28,793 nt of DNA from CAZSCF01 sp964605365. Its GTDB lineage: Bacteria > Patescibacteriota > Minisyncoccia > Moranbacterales > UBA2206. The stretch is from NCBI GenBank assembly GCA_964605365.1, contig CAZSCF010000006.1, positions 1-28,793 of the forward strand, given 5' to 3'. The translations under genes were made by a program, and so were the position numbers. The notes beneath the pieces were generated by a model. The model did no database searches. It was not told the DNA's origin and was given only the letters and a program-made list of their open reading frames with translations. Numbering within the stretch: the first letter of the stretch is position 1; the number at the start of each line of letters is the position of its first letter. This document shows positions 16,118 through 21,935 of this stretch, piece after piece.

Positions 16118-16435
16118 TTAATCTTTCCTGATTATTTTTATTCCTCTGATTCCAAGCAGCAATAATCCGATAATTATTATTTTCAACAAATAATGTCCGT
16201 GCAAGTCTATGAGGTTTCTAGCCATTGGCGTCATCTCATTGACAATTAAGTGCGCAGCAATGCTAATCGGTAAAACTAAAAACATCCAGCTTCGCGTTGA
16301 GATATCCAACCTGAGCTTTAAAAAGATCTTTCGTGTCAGTAAAGAAAACAAATATACTCCCGCAAACGCAACCACAAAATCAAAAATAGCATACTCGCCA
16401 ATGTGAAATTGTCTCAGAAATTCAATGGGAATCAT
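16118..16435 (-). CDS. Small integral membrane protein, three hydrophobic segments
   Basis: The 105-aa protein has hydrophobic segments at about residues 17-34 (IFDFVVAFAGVYLFSLL), 49-65 (WMFLVLPISIAAHLIV) and 83-99 (LLKIIIIGLLLLGIRGI), and a basic C-terminus (KIIRKD). No family is recognised. It lies upstream of the TsaB-like small gene with a 5-nt gap, so it is the first gene of a two-gene unit. An extended -10 (TGATAGAAT, complement of about 16476-16484) lies about 45 nt upstream, directly after the tRNA terminator, and may be its promoter. Confidence 0.75.
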   Translation of the reverse strand: MIPIEFLRQFHIGEYAIFDFVVAFAGVYLFSLLTRKIFLKLRLDISTRSWMFLVLPISIAAHLIVNEMTPMARNLIDLHGHYLLKIIIIGLLLLGIRGIKIIRKD

Positions 16436-16490
16436 ATGATTTGTTAAAAAAATTACTGTCTACCTTACATACTCATTCTATCACAAAAAC

Positions 16491-16520
16491 AAAAAACATC
16501 TACTGAAAGATGCTTTTCTC
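16491..16520 (-). terminator. tRNA-cluster terminator
   Basis: In minus-strand RNA, GCATCT (complement of 16508-16513) pairs with AGATGT (complement of 16496-16501) around a 6-nt loop, extended by flanking A/T pairing, and then runs into TTTTTTGTTTTTG. It lies just past the tRNA-Gly 3' end. Confidence 0.65.
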
Positions 16521-16522
16521 TT

Positions 16523-16597
16523 TGGAGCGGGTAGGGGGAATCGAACCCCCATCTCAACCTTGGAAGGGTCGCATAAGAGCCATTATACTATACCCGC
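16523..16597 (-). tRNA. tRNA-Gly (anticodon TCC), CCA encoded
   Basis: All arms can be folded. The acceptor GCGGGTA/TACCCGC is perfect, the anticodon stem CGACC/GGTTG closes the loop CTTCCAA with anticodon TCC (reads GGA/GGG), and the T-arm GGGGGTTCGATTCCCCC is perfect. The discriminator is T (complement of 16526), and the next three bases are CCA (complement of 16523-16525). It is the last gene of the cluster. Confidence 0.93.
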
Positions 16598-16627
16598 CTG
16601 ATACATTTTATTTTTTGTAAATCATCA

Positions 16628-16651
16628 TTCTTTGTCGGAGTGCTGGGAATC
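16628..16651. repeat. 24-bp direct repeat, copy of the outer tRNA 3' end
   Basis: Positions 16628-16651 are identical to 16780-16803, which cover the acceptor 3' strand and half the T-arm of the interrupted tRNA plus flank. The copies are in the same orientation, 152 bp apart. This copy has no 5' tRNA partner. Confidence 0.85.
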
Positions 16652-16674
16652 CTCCTCGCTCCGACTCGGAGTCT

Positions 16675-16723
16675 GGGCGCTACACACAGAAAGCTCGCAC
16701 TTGTTCACTTTCTACTCGCGCCC
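16675..16723 (-). other. Long structured hairpin between tRNAs
   Basis: Nested perfect stems GGGCGC/GCGCCC (16675-16680 with 16718-16723) and AGAAAG/CTTTCT (16688-16693 with 16708-16713) in an unusually GC-rich stretch between the two 24-bp repeats. It should be part of the tRNA precursor transcript. It may be a processing signal, a small RNA or a remnant of a tRNA-derived insertion. Confidence 0.5.
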
Positions 16724-16786
16724 TTCGATCTCCTTGAACTGCCGAATCAGATGGAAAAAATAACAAAAAAATTTTTTCTTTCTTTG

Positions 16787-16971
16787 TCGGAGTGCTGGGA
16801 ATCGAACCCAGTCGACATGCTCCTTCACCCCTCACCTTTATTAGTAGTCGGAGCGCCGAGAGTCGAACTCGGACTAAATGGTCCCAAACCACTCGTACTA
16901 CCGCTATACTACGCTCCGATAAAAAAGGTGAAGGGCAAGAAGCATGCGTACTACCGGTATACGACACTCCG
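16787..16971 (-). tRNA. Interrupted Pro-like tRNA whose anticodon loop contains another tRNA gene
   Basis: The 5' part (16971 to about 16938) and 3' part (about 16821 to 16787) are perfectly complementary where a single tRNA should be: acceptor CGGAGTG/CACTCCG, anticodon stem CATGC (complement of 16942-16946) with GCATG (complement of 16816-16820), and T-arm CTGGGTTCGATTCCCAG. The D-arm is nearly the same as that of the inner tRNA-Pro, and the C1-G72 pair is a bacterial tRNA-Pro hallmark. The insert, about 114 nt, splits the anticodon loop, begins and ends with complementary CCTTCACC/GGTGAAGG, and holds a whole tRNA-Pro. The anticodon cannot be assigned: different exon joints give CTT, CTG or CAG. 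No CCA is encoded. It may be an intron-bearing tRNA or a disrupted pseudo-tRNA. Confidence 0.6.
16848..16918 (-). tRNA. tRNA-Pro (anticodon TGG), nested
   Basis: This is a complete cloverleaf of 71 nt: acceptor CGGAGCG/CGCTCCG with C1-G72, anticodon stem AGTGG/CCATT with loop TTTGGGA (anticodon TGG, reads CCA and probably other CCN codons), T-arm CCGAGTTCGACTCTCGG and discriminator A. CCA is not encoded. It lies wholly inside the anticodon-loop interruption of the outer tRNA. Confidence 0.9.
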
Positions 16972-17018
16972 AATTCTGCAATAATCTAACGGTACGCTCT
17001 GCAAAATATTACTTGGTA

Positions 17019-17047
17019 ATAATATAATTTAAAATAATATAAGTCAA
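17019..17047 (-). promoter_or_regulatory. tRNA-cluster promoter
   Basis: TTGACT (complement of 17042-17047), 17-bp spacer, TATTAT (complement of 17019-17024), about 40 nt upstream of the outer tRNA. One transcript from here to the terminator at 16491 would include all tRNA parts. Confidence 0.65.
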
Positions 17048-17064
17048 TATTTTTCCCTCAAAAA

Positions 17065-17091
17065 CAAAATCCCGTTTTATACAGGATTTTG
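17065..17091 (-). terminator. HU gene terminator
   Basis: A perfect 8-bp stem CAAAATCC/GGATTTTG (17065-17072 with 17084-17091) is followed on the minus strand by TTTTTG. A second AT-only palindrome (17161-17181) lies between it and the HU stop. The region is otherwise featureless. Confidence 0.65.
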
Positions 17092-17187
17092 TCGCTATCT
17101 TTTTTACTCTGCCGCTAATGAACTGTGTCCATTGCCAGCAGAACGAAAAGACAGTTGAAATTTAACTTTAGTAAAGTTAAAGCAAAA

Positions 17188-17472
17188 CTATCTAACAGCT
17201 TCTTTCAAAGCCTTTCCAGCGGTAAACTTAGGAACTGACATGGCCGGAATTTGAATTTTAGCTTTTGTTTGAGGATTAATTCCTTCTCTAGCTGCTCTTT
17301 TTGAAAGCTTAAAGGTTCCAAAACCAGTCAAAGTTACCTTGCTTCCACCCTTGATTGATTTGGTTACCATTTCTGTAAAGCCATCAATTACTGCTTCAAC
17401 ATCTTTTTTTGACAAATCTGTTTTAGCTGAGATTTCCGCTACTAAAGCATCTTTATTTACATTTCCTAGCAT
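17188..17472 (-). CDS. HU-family DNA-binding protein
   Basis: HU is a small histone-like dimer that bends DNA non-specifically and compacts the nucleoid. At 94 aa it has the full family layout: helical N-terminus (NKDALVAEISAKTDLSKKDV), the hinge GFGTFKLSKRAAREGINPQT carrying the beta arms, and a C-terminal helix (FTAGKALKEAV) after the arm-tip region KAKIQIPAMSVPKF. The ATG at 17472 has one of the better ribosome sites in the window (AGGTG about 6 nt upstream). It has its own promoter (17540-17568) with a DnaA box just upstream, and its own terminator. IHF cannot be excluded by eye, but the single short copy favours HU. Confidence 0.93.
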   Translation of the reverse strand: MLGNVNKDALVAEISAKTDLSKKDVEAVIDGFTEMVTKSIKGGSKVTLTGFGTFKLSKRAAREGINPQTKAKIQIPAMSVPKFTAGKALKEAVR

Positions 17473-17539
17473 AATATCACCTGCCTTTCTAGTTTAATCC
17501 CTTTAAAAAAATTTTTGAGATCATTTTATTCCTGCTTAA

Positions 17540-17568
17540 ATTTTACTTTTTTCGCTAAAATAAAGCAA
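17540..17568 (-). promoter_or_regulatory. HU promoter
   Basis: TTGCTT (complement of 17563-17568), 17-bp spacer, TAAAAT (complement of 17540-17545), about 68 nt before the ATG. A DnaA box begins 7 bp upstream of the -35. Confidence 0.55.
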
Positions 17569-17575
17569 ATGGAAG

Positions 17576-17584
17576 TTATCCACA
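17576..17584 (+). promoter_or_regulatory. Perfect DnaA box TTATCCACA at the HU promoter
   Basis: Consensus 9-mer directly upstream of the HU -35 and at the edge of a long hairpin. Its 19-nt context is the same as at 14792-14810. Confidence 0.55.
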
Positions 17585-17671
17585 ACCCAGTTGGATGGAA
17601 ATCTTCGAATTCATCCAACGGGTTGTAACCCCGTTAAATGTGAACAAAGTGAACTATTAAACTGGGGCACA
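17583..17671. repeat. Double hairpin element between rny and HU
   Basis: The right arm CATCCAAC-GGGTTG (17613-17627) pairs with CAACCC-GTTGGATG (17583-17597), about 14 bp with one mismatch. A second, imperfect hairpin follows to about 17671 (CCCCGTTAAAT facing ATTAAACTGGGG, closed by GTTGT/ACAAC). It ends 10 nt before the RNase Y stop. It has no U-run, so it is more likely an interspersed palindromic repeat or an mRNA 3'-end structure than a canonical terminator. Confidence 0.6.
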
Positions 17672-17680
17672 ACATAAATC

Positions 17681-19213
17681 CTACTTGGCATATTCTACTG
17701 CACGAGTTTCCCTAATAACATTCACTTTTATTTCTCCGGGATATTTAAGCTCTCTCTCGATTTTATCGGCAATAGCGCGAGACAATTTAATTGACCCATA
17801 ATCATCAATCTTGTCAGGTTTTACAAAAACCCTTATCTCTCTTCCCGCCTGAATAGCATAAGTTTTCTCCACTTCTTCAAACGAGTTGGCTACATTTTCC
17901 AAATCTTCCAAACGTTTTAGATAATTTTCCAGGGTATCTTTCCTGGCACCCGGGCGACTGGCCGAAATAGCATCCGCCGCAGCCACAATCATCGATTCCG
18001 CATTTTCAAAAGGATAGTCTTCATGATGAGCTTTCATCGTATCGACTATATCTTTACCCATTGAAAATTTCTGAAGTATTTTTATTCCAATTTCCACGTG
18101 TGTGCCTTGAACTTCATGGTCAATTGCCTTTCCAATATCATGCAAGAGACCAGCCTTTTTAGCCAGATTTACGTCTGCTCCAAGTTCGGCAGCCAAAGCA
18201 CCCGAAAGATGAGCCACTTCCAAGGAATGTAGCAATGCATTTTGTCCATAACTGGTTCGATATCTGAGTCTTCCCAGAATTTGAATCAGCTTTGGATCAA
18301 TCCCAACAATACCAACATCATAGGCTGCCGCTTCCCCGGCCTCTTTTACCTTATTGTTAATTTCGTTCTTGGCAAATTCAACCGCTTCTTCAATTTTAGT
18401 CGGATGAATTCTGCCATCTGAAATTAATTTTTCCAAAGTAATTTTAGCAATTTCTCTTCTAATCGGATCGAATCCAGAAATAACAATAGCTTCAGGAGTA
18501 TCATCTACAATTATTTCAACTCCTGTGAGCCTTTCAAGCGCTTTGATATTTCTTCCTTCCCTTCCAATTATTCTGCCCTTTACTTCATCAGAAGAAATAC
18601 TGATAGTGCTGGTTGTCACATCGGCCGCATGAGATCCGGCATATTTTTGGATTGCCTGCGTCATAATCTCCTTGGCTTTTTTGTTCAAATCCTCCAGTCC
18701 ATCATTCTCTAAAACTTTTAATTTTTTGGCTAAAAGCTCGCGACTTTCTTCTTCGGTTAACTGAATAAGAACCTTTTTAGCCTCTTCCTTGGAAAGTCCG
18801 GCTATTTTTTCCAATCTTTTTAATTCCTGTCTTCTTGTTTCTTCTGCTTCTTTTCTTATTTGCCTGATTTCGTCCGCTTTTTTCCGCAAGATATTTTGTT
18901 CTTTTTCAATTTCAACTATTTTCTTTTCCAATGTCTCTTCTCTTTTGTCCAAACGTTCTTCCAGTCTCATTATTTGGCTCTCTCTATCCTGTTCTTTTTT
19001 CTTGGCTTCCTCCAAAATATTAACAGCTTTGCTTTTTGAGTCCAATAAAATCTCTTGAGCCGATTTTTCCGCCTCTTCAATCATTTTGGAAGCCTTGCCT
19101 TCCGCCGTATTTAATTGTTTTTTAGCGATAGTTTGTCTTGTATAATATCCCAAAAAGATGCCTATTGCCAAACAAAAAAATCCAATTGCAAGAATTGTTA
19201 GATTCATTTCCAT
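17681..19213 (-). CDS. rny: Ribonuclease Y
   Basis: RNase Y is a membrane-tethered endoribonuclease that starts mRNA decay in bacteria lacking RNase E. At 510 aa the domains are in the family order: an N-terminal membrane helix (about residues 4-23), a long charged coiled coil (about 30-195), a KH RNA-binding domain (GRIIGREGRN, 213-222) and an HD phosphohydrolase domain (LLHDIGKAIDH, with H358/D359, and upstream HSLEVAH), then the C-terminal domain (SASRPGARKDTLENY). The ATG at 19213 (MEMN) is chosen; an ATG two codons later is also possible. A promoter lies at 19327-19355. It is followed by a double hairpin and then HU with its own promoter. Confidence 0.96.
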   Translation of the reverse strand: MEMNLTILAIGFFCLAIGIFLGYYTRQTIAKKQLNTAEGKASKMIEEAEKSAQEILLDSKSKAVNILEEAKKKEQDRESQIMRLEERLDKREETLEKKIVEIEKEQNILRKKADEIRQIRKEAEETRRQELKRLEKIAGLSKEEAKKVLIQLTEEESRELLAKKLKVLENDGLEDLNKKAKEIMTQAIQKYAGSHAADVTTSTISISSDEVKGRIIGREGRNIKALERLTGVEIIVDDTPEAIVISGFDPIRREIAKITLEKLISDGRIHPTKIEEAVEFAKNEINNKVKEAGEAAAYDVGIVGIDPKLIQILGRLRYRTSYGQNALLHSLEVAHLSGALAAELGADVNLAKKAGLLHDIGKAIDHEVQGTHVEIGIKILQKFSMGKDIVDTMKAHHEDYPFENAESMIVAAADAISASRPGARKDTLENYLKRLEDLENVANSFEEVEKTYAIQAGREIRVFVKPDKIDDYGSIKLSRAIADKIERELKYPGEIKVNVIRETRAVEYAK

Positions 19214-19326
19214 ATGTTTTTTCTCTATTCAATTGATAAGTCATGTCTAAGTCTTAAAAAAATTACATTATAATATCAATATGAACTACTGATTTTTAAT
19301 AAATTACTTAAATACACCACCTATTG

Positions 19327-19355
19327 ATAGTATTATAAGCGACCATTTTTGTCAA
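19327..19355 (-). promoter_or_regulatory. rny: rny promoter
   Basis: TTGACA (complement of 19350-19355), 17-bp spacer, TACTAT (complement of 19327-19332); a TATAAT overlaps at a shorter spacing. The leader is about 110 nt. Confidence 0.6.
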
Positions 19356-19380
19356 AACAACTCCCAAATGTTAGAATTAC

Positions 19381-19490
19381 GTTACTGCATTGCTAAATTG
19401 CTTCATCGTTTCATTGCTTTATGATTTCAGCGATTTAACAATTTAGCCTACCTGTCGGCAGGCAGGCCATGTAACAATTTAACAATGAAC
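19381..19490. repeat. AT-rich repeat interrupted by a GC palindrome
   Basis: Runs of CATTGCTAAATTGCTT and TAACAATTTAACAATG type flank a 22-bp GC-rich imperfect palindrome (19446-19467, arms GCCTACCTG and CAGGCAGGC) that is nearly the reverse complement of the palindrome at 25654-25675. The palindrome sits exactly between two AACAATTTA units. This fills the spacer between divergent rny and gpmI. Confidence 0.65.
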
Positions 19491-19492
19491 CT

Positions 19493-21070
19493 ATGCATAA
19501 GCCGGTAGTTTTAATTGTTTTGGACGGTTGGGGAATCGGGAAAAATGAGAAAGGCAATCCTATCGCAGAAGCTTCCCTGCCTACCATAGAAAAATTAAAT
19601 ACTTTCTATCCGTCCTTAGCCCTTCAAGCTTCCGGAATTTCCGTTGGCTTGCTTTGGGGTGAGCCCGGAAATTCAGAGGTTGGTCACAAAATAATGGGCA
19701 CTGGAAAAACAATCTATCAGGATCTTCCGCGCATTATCATGGATATCCAGAATGGTGAATTTTTCAAAAACAAAGCCCTGTTAAAAGCGATTGAAAATGC
19801 AAAAAAAAATAATTCTTCCTTGCATTTAATGGGCATGATCGGAGAAGGTGCGATTCATTCCAGCATGGATCATTTCTACGCCTTATTGGAATTAGCAAAA
19901 AATCACCAAGATATAAAAACATACCTTCACCTTTTTACTGATGGACGCGATTCAAATCCTGAAGCTGGAATGAAAATAATCAAGGAAATCATAGAAAAAA
20001 TAGGAGATAGCCCCAACATTCAGTTGGCCACCATGATCGGAAGATGTTTTGCTATGGATCGAAATAACAATTGGGATAAAACCGAGAAAGCCTACAATGC
20101 AATAATTGATGGCAAGGGAGAAAAAATAACTGATCCGTTAAAATATCTTCAGGAATCCTACGATAAAAAAATATTCGATGAATATCTGGAACCGGCAGTG
20201 TTAACCGACCAAGATGGAGTTCCTGTTGGAAAAATTCAGAAAAACGACTCTGTTATTTTTTTTAATTTCCGAGAAGATCGCGCCAGACAAATTGCCGAGG
20301 CTTTTGCCCTACCAGGATTCGTAAAATTTGAAAGAAGGCTTATTGAAAATTTAGAATTTGTAACATTCACTCAATACGAAGATGACCTTCCGGTAGATAT
20401 TGCCTACCCTCCCTTAAAACCCGGGGAAACCCTGGGAAAAGTTTTGAGTCGAAAAAATTTATTTCAATTTAGAATTTCCGAGACAGAAAAGTTTGCTCAC
20501 GTTACATATTTTTTCAATGGAGGAGAGGAAGCCGTTTTTTTAAAGGAAGATCGAGTCATTATTCCGTCGCCTGCTATTGATCGTTTTGATAAAACTCCGG
20601 AAATGAGTGCACAAAAGATAACTGACAAAGTTTTAACCACTCTTGAATTAAAAAAGTATGCGTTTATCTTAATAAATTATGCCAATGCCGATATGGTTGG
20701 CCACACTGGCAATAAGGAAGCGATCATCAAAGCTGTCGAAACGATTGATTCTTGTTTGTCTCGTCTTATTCCGGCAGTACTCTTGCAAAATGGATGTCTT
20801 CTTATTACTGCCGATCACGGAAATGCCGAAGAAGTAATTAATGTCAATGGCGAAATCAATACGGAACATACGACCAATCCGGTTCCCCTTTGGTTCGTAA
20901 CTTCTGAAAATCACTCAGACACACAACAAAAATTGATCGGCAGAAACGGACAAGGAAGTGTTAAGACATCCGGGCTTCTCAGCGATATCGCTCCGACTGT
21001 TCTGGATCTTCTTGAAATCAAAAAACCAGACGAAATGACCGGTGAAAGTCTGCTGCCACTGCTGAAATAA
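19493..21070 (+). CDS. gpmI: 2,3-bisphosphoglycerate-independent phosphoglycerate mutase
   Basis: It interconverts 3- and 2-phosphoglycerate in lower glycolysis, using two metal ions and a phosphoserine intermediate. At 525 aa it is of family length. The N-terminal VLIVLDGWGIG provides a metal-binding Asp; the catalytic serine is in GNSEVGHKIMGTG (about residue 61). The transferase domain follows (HLFTDGRDSNPEAG, then MIGRCFAMDR). The phosphatase domain has NYANADMVGHTG and the metal ligands in ADHGNAEE. The usual His-Ala-Phe/His before DGRD is HLFT here. It is the only recognised plus-strand gene, divergent from rny and convergent with clpP. The ATG at 19493 has no Shine-Dalgarno site and follows the AT-rich repeat. 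A terminator follows. Confidence 0.95.
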   Translation: MHKPVVLIVLDGWGIGKNEKGNPIAEASLPTIEKLNTFYPSLALQASGISVGLLWGEPGNSEVGHKIMGTGKTIYQDLPRIIMDIQNGEFFKNKALLKAIENAKKNNSSLHLMGMIGEGAIHSSMDHFYALLELAKNHQDIKTYLHLFTDGRDSNPEAGMKIIKEIIEKIGDSPNIQLATMIGRCFAMDRNNNWDKTEKAYNAIIDGKGEKITDPLKYLQESYDKKIFDEYLEPAVLTDQDGVPVGKIQKNDSVIFFNFREDRARQIAEAFALPGFVKFERRLIENLEFVTFTQYEDDLPVDIAYPPLKPGETLGKVLSRKNLFQFRISETEKFAHVTYFFNGGEEAVFLKEDRVIIPSPAIDRFDKTPEMSAQKITDKVLTTLELKKYAFILINYANADMVGHTGNKEAIIKAVETIDSCLSRLIPAVLLQNGCLLITADHGNAEEVINVNGEINTEHTTNPVPLWFVTSENHSDTQQKLIGRNGQGSVKTSGLLSDIAPTVLDLLEIKKPDEMTGESLLPLLK

Positions 21071-21117
21071 TTTTAAGTTTTAAATTATAAATTTGTTATT
21101 TAAAATTATCCGACATA

Positions 21118-21145
21118 AAAACTCCGACTTAATCGGAGTTTTTTT
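21118..21145. terminator. Bidirectional terminator between gpmI and clpP
   Basis: A perfect 10-bp stem, AAAACTCCGA (21118-21127) with TCGGAGTTTT (21133-21142), has a 5-nt loop and a T-run on the plus strand, with A-rich sequence on the other side. It lies between convergent genes and can serve both. Confidence 0.75.
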
Positions 21146-21167
21146 ATGTTTTATGCTGCATGTTGTA

Positions 21168-21184
21168 TGCCTGCCGGGAGGCAG
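21168..21184. repeat. Short GC palindrome (TGCCTGCCGGGAGGCA)
   Basis: A near-perfect 16-bp palindrome just past the clpP stop, a reduced relative of the GCCTGCC/GGCAGGC palindromes at 19446 and 25654. Confidence 0.5.
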
Positions 21185-21186
21185 TT

Positions 21187-21783
21187 CTATGCTTTGATTA
21201 TCTTATCTACAATTCCATACTTTTTTGCTTCTTCCGCGCTCATAAAATAATCTCGGTCAGCATCTTTTTCCACTTTGGCAATTTTTTGTCCGGTATGTTT
21301 GGCCAGAATTTCATTCAGCTTTTTCTTGATGTTCAAAATATGTTTGGCGTGAATATCGATGTCCGTCGCTTGACCCTGCGTTCCGCCCATCACCTGATGA
21401 ATCATAACTTCACCATTAGGTAAAATGCTTCTTTTATCTTTTGCTCCAGCCGCTAAAAGGAGAGCGGCAGCCGAAGCGGCTGTACCAATGCAAATTGTCG
21501 CTACGTCCGCTTTCACATATTGCATTGTGTCATAAATTGCCAAAGCTGAAGTTACTTGCCCGCCAGGAGAATTAATATAAAGTTTGATATCATCTTTCGA
21601 TTGTGAGTCCAAGAAAAGCAGCTGCGCAATCACGCTATTGGCTACCGCATCATCAATCGAACCGCCTAAAAAAATAATTCTATCTTTGAGAAGCCTGGAA
21701 TAAATGTCATAAGCCCGTTCACCATAACTCGTCTTTTCAATAACGGTTGGAATAAGATATTGGTTTGAAATTTTATTGCCCAT
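21187..21783 (-). CDS. clpP: ATP-dependent Clp protease proteolytic subunit
   Basis: ClpP is the barrel-shaped serine peptidase that degrades substrates fed by ClpX/ClpA-type unfoldases. At 198 aa it has normal length. The triad is visible: Ser104 in GTAASAAALLLAAG, His129 in VMIHQ and Asp178 in DRDYF. The oxyanion glycines are in YINSPGGQVTSALAI, and the N-terminal pore segment IPTVIEKTSYGERAYDIYSR is typical. The usual Met after the catalytic Ser (AASMG) is Ala here. It lies 150 nt downstream of tig in the same direction, the common tig-clpP order; clpX is not in the window. The spacer holds an imperfect hairpin (21817-21857) and no clear promoter. Confidence 0.95.
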   Translation of the reverse strand: MGNKISNQYLIPTVIEKTSYGERAYDIYSRLLKDRIIFLGGSIDDAVANSVIAQLLFLDSQSKDDIKLYINSPGGQVTSALAIYDTMQYVKADVATICIGTAASAAALLLAAGAKDKRSILPNGEVMIHQVMGGTQGQATDIDIHAKHILNIKKKLNEILAKHTGQKIAKVEKDADRDYFMSAEEAKKYGIVDKIIKA

Positions 21784-21816
21784 AAAATTAATTTAAAATT
21801 TTTCAATACTATATTA

Positions 21817-21857
21817 GCGATAAGCCCGAATAAATATTTTATTCCGGACGCTATCGC
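21817..21857 (-). other. Hairpin in the tig-clpP spacer
   Basis: GCGATA and TATCGC close an imperfect stem with inner GAATAA/TTATTC (about 21825-21845). No U-run follows. It may tune tig-clpP read-through or mRNA stability; this is inference. Confidence 0.35.
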
Positions 21858-21935
21858 ATTTTTATCAGCAATACGTACACCTTAGTGAGCCAACCTATTC
21901 TACAATAATACACACTTGGACTTACTATGAGTTAT

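Noticed and set aside
16680..16967. 95-codon minus-strand ORF over the tRNA region
   Set aside because: It overlaps tRNA genes in which all arms can be folded; the frame is an accident of structured RNA.
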